Assembly (NCBI RefSeq): GCF_001612905.1 | Contig: NZ_BDBI01000011.1 | Location: forward strand, 294,902-358,901 | DNA: 64,000 nucleotides | Direction: 5' to 3' | Origin: Nocardia ignorata NBRC 108230 | GTDB lineage: Bacteria > Actinomycetota > Actinomycetes > Mycobacteriales > Mycobacteriaceae | Part shown: positions 43,549 through 51,949 of the stretch, in pieces | Layout: every line of letters begins with the position of its first letter | Position numbering within the stretch: position 1 is the first letter of the stretch | Program-made: the position numbers and the translations under genes | The notes under the pieces: generated by a model | Database searches by the model: none | What the model saw: only the letters and a program-made list of their open reading frames with translations | Told to the model about the DNA's origin: nothing

Positions 43549-44783
43549 CGGCCCTCCAGGCTGATTCGCAGTTCGGACATGCCGCGCACGACCACGTTCG
43601 GGCGGTACGGCGGTTCGGCGAGCAGGTGCATCCGCTCGACCCGGGTGGCGACAGCGCGCAGCACCGCCTGCATCTCGAGGCGGGCCAGCGGCGCGCCGAG
43701 GCAGTAGTGCAGGCCGAGACCGAACGACAGGTGCCGTTCGGGTCGCTTGCCCGGCAGGTAGCGGCCGATGTCGAAGCGGTCGGCCTCGGGAAAGGCTTCG
43801 GGGTCGCGGGCGGCCGAGCCGATCAGCACGATCACCGCGTCGCCGGGCGCGAAAGTCTTTCCGGCGAGCTCGATCTCGTGCCGAGCGGTGCGGGTGGTCA
43901 GGTGCACGGGTGGGTCGTAGCGCAGCACCTCGTCGACGGCGGGCGCGCACAGTGCGGGGTCCTCGCGCAGCCGCCGGAACTGGTCGGGATGGCGGATCAG
44001 GGCGAGCAGTCCGTTGCCGATGAGATTGACCGTGGTCTCGTGCCCGGCCACCACCAGGATGAGCAGGGTGCCGATCAGTTCGGTCCTGGTCAGCCGGACC
44101 CCGGCCTCCTCCGCGTGCACCAGCGCGGTGATCAGATCGTCGCGCGGATCGGCGCGGCGTTGGGCGACCAGCTCGCCGAAGAACGCGTCGAACGCGTGCA
44201 CCGCCTCGGTGCGCGCGGCCAGCTCCTCGGGGCTCAGCAGGGTGTCGGGGTCGAGGCCGCGCGCGATGTGGGCGGAGATCTCCCGCACGTGGGCGTGGGC
44301 TTCGGCGGGGACGCCGAGCAGTTCGCAGATCAGGGTCAGCGGCACGGGGTAGGCCAGCGCCTCGAGCACGTCGGTCTCACCCTCGGCCAGCATCGCCGTG
44401 AGCAGCCCGTCGACGAGCCGGTCGGCGCGCTCGTGCAGGCCGGCGACGGTGCGGGCGGTGAACGCCTTGCCGACCAGGCCGCGCAGACGGGTGTGGTCCG
44501 GCGGTTCCATCCACAGGAACGAGCCGGGCAGCTCCACCTCGCTGTCGCCGTGCAGCAGGTCCGGTTCCTCGGCGTGGCTCCAGCGCGGATCACTCAGGAT
44601 CGCCTGGGCCTGCGCGTGTCGGGGCACCAGGTGCGTTTCGCGCGGGCCCGGCACGAACGGCCCTGCGGCACGCAGGGTTTCGTAGCTGGGATACGGGTCG
44701 TGGCGGCAGTGCGGCGCGACGCTCTCCAACACCGCGATCTGCACCGGGGTCGGGTCGTCGACCGCGACATGATCGGAAGTCAC
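43545..44783 (-). CDS. Cytochrome P450, first gene of the oxidation operon
   Basis: 412 residues. I helix LVVAGHETTVNLIG, ExxR in DEVLRYD, heme loop FGLGLHYCLGAPLARLEMQ, C-helix region FLWMEPPDHTRLRGLVGKAFT. It is similar to the third P450 of the operon (39764), suggesting duplication. It starts 184 bases from the divergent fatty acyl-AMP ligase gene; the region between probably holds promoters for both. No dedicated ferredoxin gene is present; a PDR-type reductase is encoded 8 kb away (52740). Confidence 0.95.
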   Translation of the reverse strand: MTSDHVAVDDPTPVQIAVLESVAPHCRHDPYPSYETLRAAGPFVPGPRETHLVPRHAQAQAILSDPRWSHAEEPDLLHGDSEVELPGSFLWMEPPDHTRLRGLVGKAFTARTVAGLHERADRLVDGLLTAMLAEGETDVLEALAYPVPLTLICELLGVPAEAHAHVREISAHIARGLDPDTLLSPEELAARTEAVHAFDAFFGELVAQRRADPRDDLITALVHAEEAGVRLTRTELIGTLLILVVAGHETTVNLIGNGLLALIRHPDQFRRLREDPALCAPAVDEVLRYDPPVHLTTRTARHEIELAGKTFAPGDAVIVLIGSAARDPEAFPEADRFDIGRYLPGKRPERHLSFGLGLHYCLGAPLARLEMQAVLRAVATRVERMHLLAEPPYRPNVVVRGMSELRISLEGR

Positions 44784-44862
44784 CGGCAGCTCCTAGGGGC
44801 GATTTCGGTGCGGGGATTTCGCCGCTCATCGTCGTCGCGCGGTGGCCCTGAATTCGCGCAGT

Positions 44863-44914
44863 ATTGCCTGCTCCGATCGGGCGATAGCCGAATATCTTTA
44901 TCAGGCAGGGCAAT
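44863..44914. promoter_or_regulatory. Imperfect inverted repeat in the divergent cluster promoter
   Basis: ATTGCCTGC (44863-44871) faces GCAGGGCAAT (44905-44914), an inverted repeat with one inserted base, across an AT-rich centre (AATATCTTTATC). The right arm abuts the promoter block at 44913. A regulator bound here could control both operons. Confidence 0.4.
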
Positions 44915-44938
44915 TGGACGATCGACGGTGATTATCGG
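44913..44938 (+). promoter_or_regulatory. Promoter block shared with 53753-53780
   Basis: The sequence ATTGGAC, GATCGACG, then TTATCGG lies 29 bases before the FAAL start. Nearly the same string (ATTGGACC, GATCGACG, CTATCGCC) lies 37 bases before the acyl-CoA dehydrogenase at 53818. It contains a TTGGAC -35-like element and a TATCG element 13-15 bases downstream. The shared string points to one sigma factor or activator for both operons. Confidence 0.55.
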
Positions 44939-44967
44939 CGCGCGTAATTCGTTATTCGTTCAACGCG

Positions 44968-46650
44968 ATGTCAGCTGGCACTGTTGTCGTTTCCGGCATG
45001 AATTCCTCGCGTTCGAGCGACACGCTCATCACCCTGCTGGCCGGGGTCGCCGCCGAACGGCCGCGCGTCACGGCGACGTTCTGGTCGGTGTCGGAGCAGT
45101 TGGACAACGCCGAGATGCAGGCACGCGCCCAGGCGACGGCGACCGCGTTGGTGCGGCGCGGGATCGGACGTGGCGAGCCCGTCGGTGTGCTCAGCCCCAA
45201 CGCGCCGGAGTTCCTGTCCTCGCTGTTCGGCATCGCCGCGGCGGGCGCCGCCGCCACTCCCCTGCCGCTGCCCGCCGGCGCACGGGCGACGGCCGCCTAT
45301 CCGACGAAGCTGACGGCGATCACCGCGGCCGCGGGCATGCGCACTGTCCTGGTCTCGCCCCGGTTCGCCTCGATGATCCCGCTGATCGGAGACATCGGCG
45401 TCGAATTCGTCGACACCGGCGCGCTCGTCGACGAGGTCATCGCCGACGTGGACATCTTGCCGACGCCGGGCCCCGACGATCTGGCCATCGTGCAATTCAC
45501 CTCAGGCAGCACCGCGCTACCCAAGGGAGTGCGGCTCACCCATGCGAATGTGGTGAGCGGGCTGGCCGCCATCCGCACCGGTATCGATCTCGGTCTCGAC
45601 GATCAGGGCGGGTTCTGGTTGCCGCTGTTCCACGACATGGGCCTGTTCGGCACCCTGTCGGCGGTGCTGCGCGGCATCCCGGCGCACGTGTGGTCGCCGA
45701 TCGCGTTCGTGAAGGATCCGGCGCGCTGGCTCGCCGAGTTCGCCGCGACCGGAACCACCATCACCGCGATGCCGAACTTCGGCTATGAGGCGCTGCTTGC
45801 GGCGATCCCGCCGGAGCGGGTCGCCGACTACGACCTGCGGCATTGGCGGATCGCGTTCAACGGCGCCGAACCGATCGCCGAATCGGTGGTCAGCGCGTTC
45901 TGCGAGCGGTTCGCACCCGCCGGTTTCGCGCCGTCGACGATGTTCGGCGTATACGGCATGGCCGAGGCCACCCTCGCCGTCGCGTTCCCACCGCTGCTGC
46001 GCGAGCCGGTCTTCGAGTGGGTCGACCGCGCCCTGCTCTCGGACGCCGCGGTCGCCGATGTGGTCGCGCGGGACGCCGACGGAGCGCGGGCGGTCGCCTC
46101 GGTCGGCGGGCCCGTCGACGGGATCGCCGTGCGGATCGTGCACCCCGACACCGGCGCCGACCTGCCCGACGGCCGGGTCGGCGAGATCCTGATCCAGGGC
46201 GCCCCGGTGACCGACGGCTATCTCACCGCCGACCCCGAGGCCGCCGACGACCGGTTCGTCGACGGCTGGCTACGCACCGGCGACCTCGGCTACCGGCGCG
46301 GCGGCGAACTGTTCGTCACCGGCCGCTGCAAGGACATGATCACCGTGCGCGGCGTGAACTACTACGCCCAGGACGTCGAGGCCGCCGTCCGTGACCTCGA
46401 CGGCGTCCACAAGGGCCGCTGCACCGCCGCCGTCGATCCCGACGGCGACGATGTGATCGCCCTCATCGCCGAAACCGAACACACCGGCGCCGCGGCCGAC
46501 GCCCTCGCCGACGCCATCCGCGCCGCCGTCACCGCCCACCTCGGGCTCAGCGCGGTCCAGGTGCACCTGGTCGCGCCGCGCAGCATCCCCCGCACCAGCA
46601 GCGGCAAGCTCCAACGCCTCGCCGCCCGCGAACTGATCGGCCGGCGATGA
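44968..46650 (+). CDS. Fatty acyl-AMP ligase (FAAL)
   Basis: 560 residues, adenylate-forming superfamily. ATP loop FTSGSTALPKG (about 177-187), GFWLPLFHDMGLFGT and MPNFGYEALL, which are FAAL-type motifs, the adenine-binding YGMAEATLAVAF, GWLRTGDLGYRRGGELFVTGRCKD, and the C-terminal catalytic lysine in RTSSGKLQR. FAALs activate a free fatty acid as acyl-AMP and load it on an ACP, here presumably the one at 48011. ATG 44968 was taken; ATG 44998 is also possible since neither has a strong ribosome site. First gene of a six-gene operon. Confidence 0.93.
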   Translation: MSAGTVVVSGMNSSRSSDTLITLLAGVAAERPRVTATFWSVSEQLDNAEMQARAQATATALVRRGIGRGEPVGVLSPNAPEFLSSLFGIAAAGAAATPLPLPAGARATAAYPTKLTAITAAAGMRTVLVSPRFASMIPLIGDIGVEFVDTGALVDEVIADVDILPTPGPDDLAIVQFTSGSTALPKGVRLTHANVVSGLAAIRTGIDLGLDDQGGFWLPLFHDMGLFGTLSAVLRGIPAHVWSPIAFVKDPARWLAEFAATGTTITAMPNFGYEALLAAIPPERVADYDLRHWRIAFNGAEPIAESVVSAFCERFAPAGFAPSTMFGVYGMAEATLAVAFPPLLREPVFEWVDRALLSDAAVADVVARDADGARAVASVGGPVDGIAVRIVHPDTGADLPDGRVGEILIQGAPVTDGYLTADPEAADDRFVDGWLRTGDLGYRRGGELFVTGRCKDMITVRGVNYYAQDVEAAVRDLDGVHKGRCTAAVDPDGDDVIALIAETEHTGAAADALADAIRAAVTAHLGLSAVQVHLVAPRSIPRTSSGKLQRLAARELIGRR

Positions 46651-46689
46651 CGCCGCGCCCCGCTCCCCTTCGATCGAACGGAGTGCCTC

Positions 46690-47478
46690 GTGCACAGCTT
46701 TGACGTGTTCCGCCACTACGAACGCCTGCACTGGAAACTGAGCGATCTCGACCTGCCCGCCGTCGACCCGACGCTGGTCCGCCCCGAATACATCACCCTT
46801 GCCAAGAGCGCGGCCATGGGTGAGTCCAATGTGATCGCCGCGGTACACGGCTTCCTCAACGAATTCGTCGACGACTACGACTTCTCCACCTTCGCGGTGG
46901 TGTGGGGCTATCAGGAAGTGCAGCACCACTACGCGTTCCGTTCCTGGCTCGGCGCGATCGGCGAGGACGTCGAGGACCGCGCCGTCGACGCCATGCGCGA
47001 GCCGTACGCACCGGGCAGCACGCCCTCGGCGACCTTGGCGACCAACATCATCTCCGAGCTCACCGTCAACCACGTGTACCGCGCGGTGTCGAGCTGGGTG
47101 GCCGAACCGGTGCTGAAGGAGTTGCTGCTCAACGCCAGTCGCGACGAGGCCGGGCACGCGCGCGAATTCATCCACTACACCAACGAGCGATTGAAGAAGC
47201 GCCCCGAGGAACTGCCCTCGGTGCTCGAGACCTTGTACGTCTACAGCTCCGAGGCCAAGATCAAGCACCCGGTGAGCACCTTCAAGGCGGGCATCGCCGA
47301 ACTCGGCGACCACGAGACCATCGACACCGGTTTCGAGCTGTTCCTCGAGCAGGTCGCCGCCGAAGGCGAGCTGGAGGTGCTGCACGACAAGGTGCGCCGC
47401 ACCTTCGCCTCCATCACCGGGCTCGACCTGTCCAGCAACGCGAAGGTGCGTCGGGCGCTGGCCGACGCCATCGCCTGA
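46690..47478 (+). CDS. Ferritin-like diiron enzyme, acyl-ACP desaturase type (A)
   Basis: 262 residues, all-helical. A complete set of diiron ligands is visible with the spacing of soluble acyl-ACP desaturases: Glu45 (MGESN), Glu76-xx-His79 (QEVQHH), Glu123 (ISELTVNH) and Glu153-xx-His156 (RDEAGHA). It should use O2 and reduced ferredoxin to desaturate or otherwise oxidise an ACP-bound acyl chain. It lies directly downstream of the FAAL, 39 bases, and its stop overlaps the thioesterase start. GTG start. Confidence 0.85.
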   Translation: MHSFDVFRHYERLHWKLSDLDLPAVDPTLVRPEYITLAKSAAMGESNVIAAVHGFLNEFVDDYDFSTFAVVWGYQEVQHHYAFRSWLGAIGEDVEDRAVDAMREPYAPGSTPSATLATNIISELTVNHVYRAVSSWVAEPVLKELLLNASRDEAGHAREFIHYTNERLKKRPEELPSVLETLYVYSSEAKIKHPVSTFKAGIAELGDHETIDTGFELFLEQVAAEGELEVLHDKVRRTFASITGLDLSSNAKVRRALADAIA

Positions 47479-48014
47479 TGACGGCCGCCGACGCCGTCGT
47501 GGTGCCGTGGTCGGTGATCCCCGACTACCACTGCTTCGGCTGCTCCCCGCACAATGCCGCCGGGTTGCGCCTGAGTTTCACCCAGCGCCCCGACGGCGCC
47601 CTGGAGGCCGGGTTCCGGCTCGGGCGAACCTTCGAGTCCTATCCCGGTGTCGTGCACGGCGGCCTGATCGGCGTGGTGTGCGACGAGGTGATGGGCAATC
47701 TCATCGTGCTCGCGCGCAACGTACCCGCCTTCACTGTCTCCCAGCGCACCCGTTTCCTCACGCCCCTGCTGATCGATCGCGAATACCGCTGTGTGGCAAC
47801 ACTTCCGCCCGAGCGCGGGCCGGGTCCGATCACCGCGCACGCGGAGATCCTCGACGCCGACGGCTCGGTGTGCGCGTCGTCGACGGCCACCTATCAGCCC
47901 TTCGATCTGCACGCGGTCCGCGACCAGCTCACCCTCGACGACGACGAAGTCGCCCTGCTCGACCACGCCCTGTCCACGGCGAACACTTTCTCTCCGAACG
48001 GAGCCCGGCCATGA
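47478..48014 (+). CDS. Hotdog-fold acyl thioesterase (PaaI-like)
   Basis: 178 residues. The hotdog core contains FESYPGVVHGGLIGVVCDEVMGN (active-site His-Gly-Gly followed by the Asp/Glu helix) and PAFTVSQRTRFLTPL. The N-terminal DYHCFGCSPHNAAGLRLSF motif (CFGC...NPxGL type) is typical of one actinobacterial thioesterase group. It may release the finished acyl chain from the ACP or edit wrong ones. The TGATG overlap with the upstream gene and ATGA overlap with the ACP show translational coupling. Confidence 0.88.
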   Translation: MTAADAVVVPWSVIPDYHCFGCSPHNAAGLRLSFTQRPDGALEAGFRLGRTFESYPGVVHGGLIGVVCDEVMGNLIVLARNVPAFTVSQRTRFLTPLLIDREYRCVATLPPERGPGPITAHAEILDADGSVCASSTATYQPFDLHAVRDQLTLDDDEVALLDHALSTANTFSPNGARP

Positions 48015-48277
48015 CAACCACTTCCGCCGACACCATCCTGCGCACGGTCACCGAGATCGCGATCTCCGAAACCGGCCTGCCCGCCGCCGAGCTGACCCCC
48101 GACGCCGACCTGCGCGCCATGGCCGGTGTCGATTCGGTGCGGGTGCTGCGGATGATCGCCCGCATCGAGCGCACCTTCGACATCGAGCTCGATGACGAAG
48201 ACGTCTTCGGCATGTCCACCCTGGCCGAGGTCACCGCCGTGGTGGAGCGCTCCGTCCGTGCGGGGCGGCAGGCATGA
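48011..48277 (+). CDS. Acyl carrier protein
   Basis: 88 residues, acidic four-helix ACP. The phosphopantetheine attachment Ser42 lies in MAGVDSVRVLRMI, where the usual DSL is DSV, followed by the acidic recognition helix IERTFDIELDDEDVFGMSTL. A stand-alone ACP directly between FAAL, thioesterase and desaturase genes implies that the chain is modified while tethered to it. Overlaps both neighbours by 4 bp. Confidence 0.93.
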   Translation: MTTTSADTILRTVTEIAISETGLPAAELTPDADLRAMAGVDSVRVLRMIARIERTFDIELDDEDVFGMSTLAEVTAVVERSVRAGRQA

Positions 48278-49107
48278 CGGTCGTCGCCGATACCAATCAG
48301 CACTACGATCTCGATCCCGAGATCTTCGGCGAGTTCCTCGATCCGCTGCGCAAATACAGTGCGGCACTGTACGAATCCGCCGACGACACCCTGGAGACCG
48401 CGCAGCGCAACAAGCTGCGTTTCGTCGCCGAGCGGCTCGGGCTGCGCGGCGGGGAACAACTGCTCGACGTGGGCTGCGGCTGGGGTTCGCTCATCCTCTA
48501 CATGGCGGGCGAACTGGGTTGCCGCACACTGGGTATCAGCCCGGCGCCCCGGCAGCACGACTACATCGCCGCGCAGGCCGCCGCCCGTGGGGTGAGCGAG
48601 CTGGTGCGCACCCGCGTCGGGCATTTCGAGCAGCTCGACCTACCCGCGCGCGGCTTCGACGCCGTCACCCTGCTCGGCTCGATCGTGCACATGCCCGATC
48701 CCGACGAGGTGTTCCGCCGCGCCAAGGTGGTGCTGCGCCGCGGCGGCACCCTCTACGTGTCGGAGAGCTGCTTCCGCAATGCGGCCATCCGCACCGCGTT
48801 CGACGATCGCGACGGCACCGGGTTCGTCCGCGAGGACATCTTCGGTTTCGGTGAGCTGCGCCCACTCTCGGAGCTTGTCGCGGCCGCCGAGAACGCGGGC
48901 TTCTCGGTGATCTCGGTCGACGACCTCACCGAGAACTACCGGCGCACGATCGAGGACTGGATCGCCAATGTCGATGCCGCCGCCGACCGCATCGACGCGC
49001 ACGGCGCCGGCCTGGCAGCCAAGCTGCGCCACTATCTCGAGATCGCCAACGCGGGCTGGGGTTACACCACCAAGCATTACGCGCTGGTCTGCCGGAATGC
49101 CAGGTAG
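48274..49107 (+). CDS. SAM-dependent methyltransferase, CMAS/mycolic-acid-methyltransferase family
   Basis: 277 residues. The family hallmarks are N-terminal QHYDLDPEIFGEFLDP, SAM motif I LLDVGCGWGSLILY (about 63-76), and C-terminal NAGWGYTTKHYALVCR. Relatives add a methyl or methylene group across a double bond of a lipid (cyclopropane, methyl branch, hydroxyl precursor). Placed between ACP and a second desaturase, it most likely methylates the unsaturated ACP-bound chain (inference). Start overlaps the ACP stop (ATGA). Confidence 0.9.
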   Translation: MTVVADTNQHYDLDPEIFGEFLDPLRKYSAALYESADDTLETAQRNKLRFVAERLGLRGGEQLLDVGCGWGSLILYMAGELGCRTLGISPAPRQHDYIAAQAAARGVSELVRTRVGHFEQLDLPARGFDAVTLLGSIVHMPDPDEVFRRAKVVLRRGGTLYVSESCFRNAAIRTAFDDRDGTGFVREDIFGFGELRPLSELVAAAENAGFSVISVDDLTENYRRTIEDWIANVDAAADRIDAHGAGLAAKLRHYLEIANAGWGYTTKHYALVCRNAR

Positions 49108-49110
49108 GAC

Positions 49111-49953
49111 ATGATCAGTACACCAGGGTTGCTGCCCGTCACCGAGCTGACCGCCGCGGTCGACGGCTTCCTCGCCGCCTCCCCCGCGGCCCGCGCCTGG
49201 GACGTCGAGACCGCCTTCGACTGGACGGCCGCCGACGCGGGCAGGCTCACCGAGGGACAACGATCCGCGGTCCAGTTCGTCACCCTCATCGAAGACCACT
49301 TGCCCGGCTATTTCGATGTCTACCACCGGCATTTCCCGGTCGACGACAGCGTGGATCTGGCGACCTTCGAACACAATCGGGAGCTCTACCACTTCACGGT
49401 GCGGTGGGCGCTCGAGGAGGACACCCACGCCAGGGCGCTGGCCCGCTACCAGGAGGCCGCGGGTATGGCCGAACGGTCGACGCTGCGTTCGGAATTGGCG
49501 ATCGAAGGGCACAAGCCGTTCGACCTGCCCTACGACCATCCCGTGCAGTTCTTCGCCTACGCGCTGGTGCAGGAGAAGGCGACGCAGATGTACTACCAGC
49601 AGCTGCGCGACGTCGTCACCGATCCGGTGCTCGCCGCGGTCCTCACCAGGTTGTCCCGCGACGAGGCAAGACATTTCAGTTTCATGGCCGAGGTGGTGAC
49701 GCGATACCTGCGCCACGACGGTGACGCGGTCGTCGCGCCGATCCGCGACGTCATCGCGCATTTCCGGATGCCGCTGTCGGACACGCTGCGCGGCTACTGG
49801 CGGTGGGCGCTGCGCATCGCCGAAGTCGCCGACTACGACCACACCGCCGCGTACGAACACCTCGTGAAGGTGATCGACCGTGCGGTCGACACACGAACCG
49901 AGCCGATCGACGAGCTCGTCAGGTTCGTCGAGAGCTGCCGAGCGCTGACCTGA
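49111..49953 (+). CDS. Ferritin-like diiron enzyme, acyl-ACP desaturase type (B)
   Basis: 280 residues. The six ligands are again present: Glu61 (LIEDH), Glu103-xx-His106 (EEDTHARAL), Glu155 (QEKATQMYY) and Glu185-xx-His188 (RDEARHFSF). It is closer to plant and mycobacterial (DesA-type) acyl-ACP desaturases than enzyme A, with which it shares little direct sequence similarity, so the two probably act at different positions or do different chemistry. Last gene of the FAAL operon; a strong terminator follows 7 bases later. Confidence 0.87.
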   Translation: MISTPGLLPVTELTAAVDGFLAASPAARAWDVETAFDWTAADAGRLTEGQRSAVQFVTLIEDHLPGYFDVYHRHFPVDDSVDLATFEHNRELYHFTVRWALEEDTHARALARYQEAAGMAERSTLRSELAIEGHKPFDLPYDHPVQFFAYALVQEKATQMYYQQLRDVVTDPVLAAVLTRLSRDEARHFSFMAEVVTRYLRHDGDAVVAPIRDVIAHFRMPLSDTLRGYWRWALRIAEVADYDHTAAYEHLVKVIDRAVDTRTEPIDELVRFVESCRALT

Positions 49954-49960
49954 TCCGACA

Positions 49961-50002
49961 GCACCGGCCCCGCCCCCGATCGGTTGGGGGCGGGGCCGGT
50001 GC
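49961..50002. terminator. Strong bidirectional terminator
   Basis: A 17-bp perfect GC-rich stem (49961-49977 with 49986-50002) with an 8-base loop separates the convergent desaturase and thioesterase genes. Confidence 0.9.
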
Positions 50003-50009
50003 CTTGTGG

Positions 50010-50477
50010 TCAGTTGCCCTGTGCCAGTACGAGAATCGTCGTGGTGCCGTGGGCGATGAGCTTGCCCGCCGCGTCGGTGATGCGCCCCTCCGCGGTGGCG
50101 GTGCGCCGCCCGACGTGCACGGCGGTGGCGTCGCAGGTGAGCCTGCTGCCGTCCAGTGTCACGGCCCGGATGAAGTTCACCTTCAGTTCCAGCGTGGTGT
50201 AGGCGACGCCGTCGCCGAGCTCGGTGAACACCGCGCTGCCCATGGCGGTGTCCATGAGGGTCGCCAGGACACCACCGTGCACCGTGAACATCGCGTTGAT
50301 GGTCGCCGGATTGGGGTCGAGATAGTAGCGCGTGTGTCCTTTCGACGCGCTTTCCAAGCGAATTCCGAGTGAATCACCGACACCCAGTTTTTCCCGCAGT
50401 CCGCGTTCGAATACCGCGGTCAATTCGTCGACCCGCCGCTGCGCGGTCACGTCGACGTCCATGTCGGTACTTGTCAT
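50010..50477 (-). CDS. PaaI-family hotdog thioesterase
   Basis: 155 residues with the hotdog core FTVHGGVLATLMDTAMGSAV (active-site helix) and LELKVNFIRAV, VHVGRRTATAEG. It hydrolyses small or aromatic acyl-CoAs in this family; the substrate is not determinable. The ATG at 50477 has an excellent GGGAGGA site 6 bases upstream; the frame reads further up without one. Divergent from the P450 at 50633. Confidence 0.92.
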   Translation of the reverse strand: MTSTDMDVDVTAQRRVDELTAVFERGLREKLGVGDSLGIRLESASKGHTRYYLDPNPATINAMFTVHGGVLATLMDTAMGSAVFTELGDGVAYTTLELKVNFIRAVTLDGSRLTCDATAVHVGRRTATAEGRITDAAGKLIAHGTTTILVLAQGN

Positions 50478-50632
50478 GATTTTCCTCCCTGCGGACGATT
50501 CTTCCGTCTCATTCGAGCAGCCTTCGGTGAATTGCGGTTTGCCGCAGCCCATTCCATGCCGAACTCCGATTGCCTGATCGGGATCGCGCGCGCCCGGCGA
50601 ATCGTTGGCCGGGCGCCGGTACCGTCGGTGAG

Positions 50633-51853
50633 ATGGCCGACACCACCGCTGCTCCCCGCGTCGAGTCCATCGGCGCCGACTTCTTCGACGATCCGCACGC
50701 CCACTACCGGCGCTGGCGCGCCGCGGGCCCGGTCCATCAAGTCCGCTTCCCCGACGACGTGGTCCGCTGGGTGATCATCGGCTACGCCGAAGCCCGTGCG
50801 GCGCTGGCCGATCCGCGCCTGGCCAAGGATGTCGGGCAGGTCGAGGCGATCCTGCACGAGAAGCGCCGCGAAACGCGGTCGGACCCGAATGTGAGCGCGC
50901 TGCTGAGCCACATGCTCGGCACCGACCCGCCGGCGCACACGCGCCTGCGCAAGTTGGTGAACAAGGCGTTCACCGCCAAGCAGGTCGCCGGACTGCGGCC
51001 CCGGATCGAGCAGATCACCGAGGACCTGCTGGACGCGACCGCCGATCGCGACGAGTTCGATCTGATGGAAGAGTTCGCCGATCCCCTACCGGTAACCGTG
51101 ATCTGCGAACTGCTCGGAGTGCCGTTCGCCGACCGTGCGGATTTCCAGGCGTGGACCCGCGCGCTGGTCACCGTCGTCGGCGAGGACGAAGGGCGTCCGG
51201 CCGCGGGCGCCGCCATGGTCGGCTATCTGACCGACCTGGTGCGGGCCAAGCAGGCCGACCCGGCCGACGATCTGCTCTCGGAACTGGTGCTGGCCGACGA
51301 CGACGGCGACCGGCTCACGGACAAGGAGCTGGTGTCGATGGCGTTCCTGCTGCTGGTCGCCGGACACGAGACCACCGTCAATCTGATCGGCAACGGCATG
51401 AACGCGCTGCTGCGCGACCGGGCGCAGTGGCAGGCGCTGTGCGCCGATCCGGCGGCGGTGCCCCTCGCGATCGAGGAGTTCCTGCGGTTCGACGGGCCGG
51501 TCGACATGGCCACGGTGCGCTACACCGCCGAGCCGGTCACCATGGGCGGCACCGAGATCCCGGCGGGCGAACTCGTCTACGTGTCGGTGGCAGCCGCCAA
51601 TCGCGATCCCGCACGGTTCGCCGATCCCGACACTCTCGCCACCGACGGGCATACCACCGGGCACCTGGCGTTCGGCCACGGCATCCATTTCTGTGTCGGC
51701 GCTCCCCTGGCCCGGCTCGAGGCCACGATCGCCGTCACCGCCCTCCAGCGCCGTTACCCCGACCTGCGGCTGGCCCCGGCCGCCCTGACGCCACGCTGGC
51801 AGACCAGCACGCTCATCCGCGGTCTGCTCGCGTTGCCCGTGCTGACGCGCTGA
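50633..51853 (+). CDS. Cytochrome P450 (CYP105/107-like)
   Basis: 406 residues. C-helix region MLGTDPPAHTRLRKLVNKAFTAK, I helix LLVAGHETTVNLIG, ExxR in EEFLRFD, heme loop FGHGIHFCVGAPLARLE. The ATG at 50633 has only a weak GGTGAG site. Monocistronic, ended by the hairpin at 51878. Fourth P450 in 12 kb; it may belong to the same lipid pathway as the operon at 39764-44783, but it is not physically coupled. Confidence 0.95.
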   Translation: MADTTAAPRVESIGADFFDDPHAHYRRWRAAGPVHQVRFPDDVVRWVIIGYAEARAALADPRLAKDVGQVEAILHEKRRETRSDPNVSALLSHMLGTDPPAHTRLRKLVNKAFTAKQVAGLRPRIEQITEDLLDATADRDEFDLMEEFADPLPVTVICELLGVPFADRADFQAWTRALVTVVGEDEGRPAAGAAMVGYLTDLVRAKQADPADDLLSELVLADDDGDRLTDKELVSMAFLLLVAGHETTVNLIGNGMNALLRDRAQWQALCADPAAVPLAIEEFLRFDGPVDMATVRYTAEPVTMGGTEIPAGELVYVSVAAANRDPARFADPDTLATDGHTTGHLAFGHGIHFCVGAPLARLEATIAVTALQRRYPDLRLAPAALTPRWQTSTLIRGLLALPVLTR

Positions 51854-51877
51854 TCGCAGCGCTGCCGAACAGCGAAA

Positions 51878-51909
51878 GACCCCGCCCGATCACAGGATCG
51901 GGCGGGGTC
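51878..51909. terminator. Bidirectional terminator
   Basis: A 14-bp perfect stem (51878-51891 with 51896-51909) with a 4-base ACAG loop, preceded by AAA, separates the convergent P450 and glycine-zipper protein genes. Confidence 0.9.
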
Positions 51910-51949
51910 GGTGTCCCCCGGTCGCTCTATACCGGGTCTTCGACCACCC

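Noticed and set aside
39728..45788. Very long open frames opposite the P450 and FAAL genes (up to about 720 codons)
   Set aside because: They mirror genes with intact motifs on the other strand or frame; the proteins are low-complexity Arg/Gly/Val-rich and lack domains. High GC keeps antisense frames open.
44968..48277. Isonitrile lipopeptide cluster (FAAL, thioesterase, ACP)
   Set aside because: No NRPS and no Fe/alpha-ketoglutarate oxidase of the Rv0097 type; the oxidases here are diiron proteins.
44968..49953. Polyyne or terminal-alkyne cluster
   Set aside because: FAAL and ACP fit, but the usual membrane desaturases with histidine boxes are absent; only soluble diiron enzymes and a CMAS-like enzyme are present, so naming the product would be guesswork.
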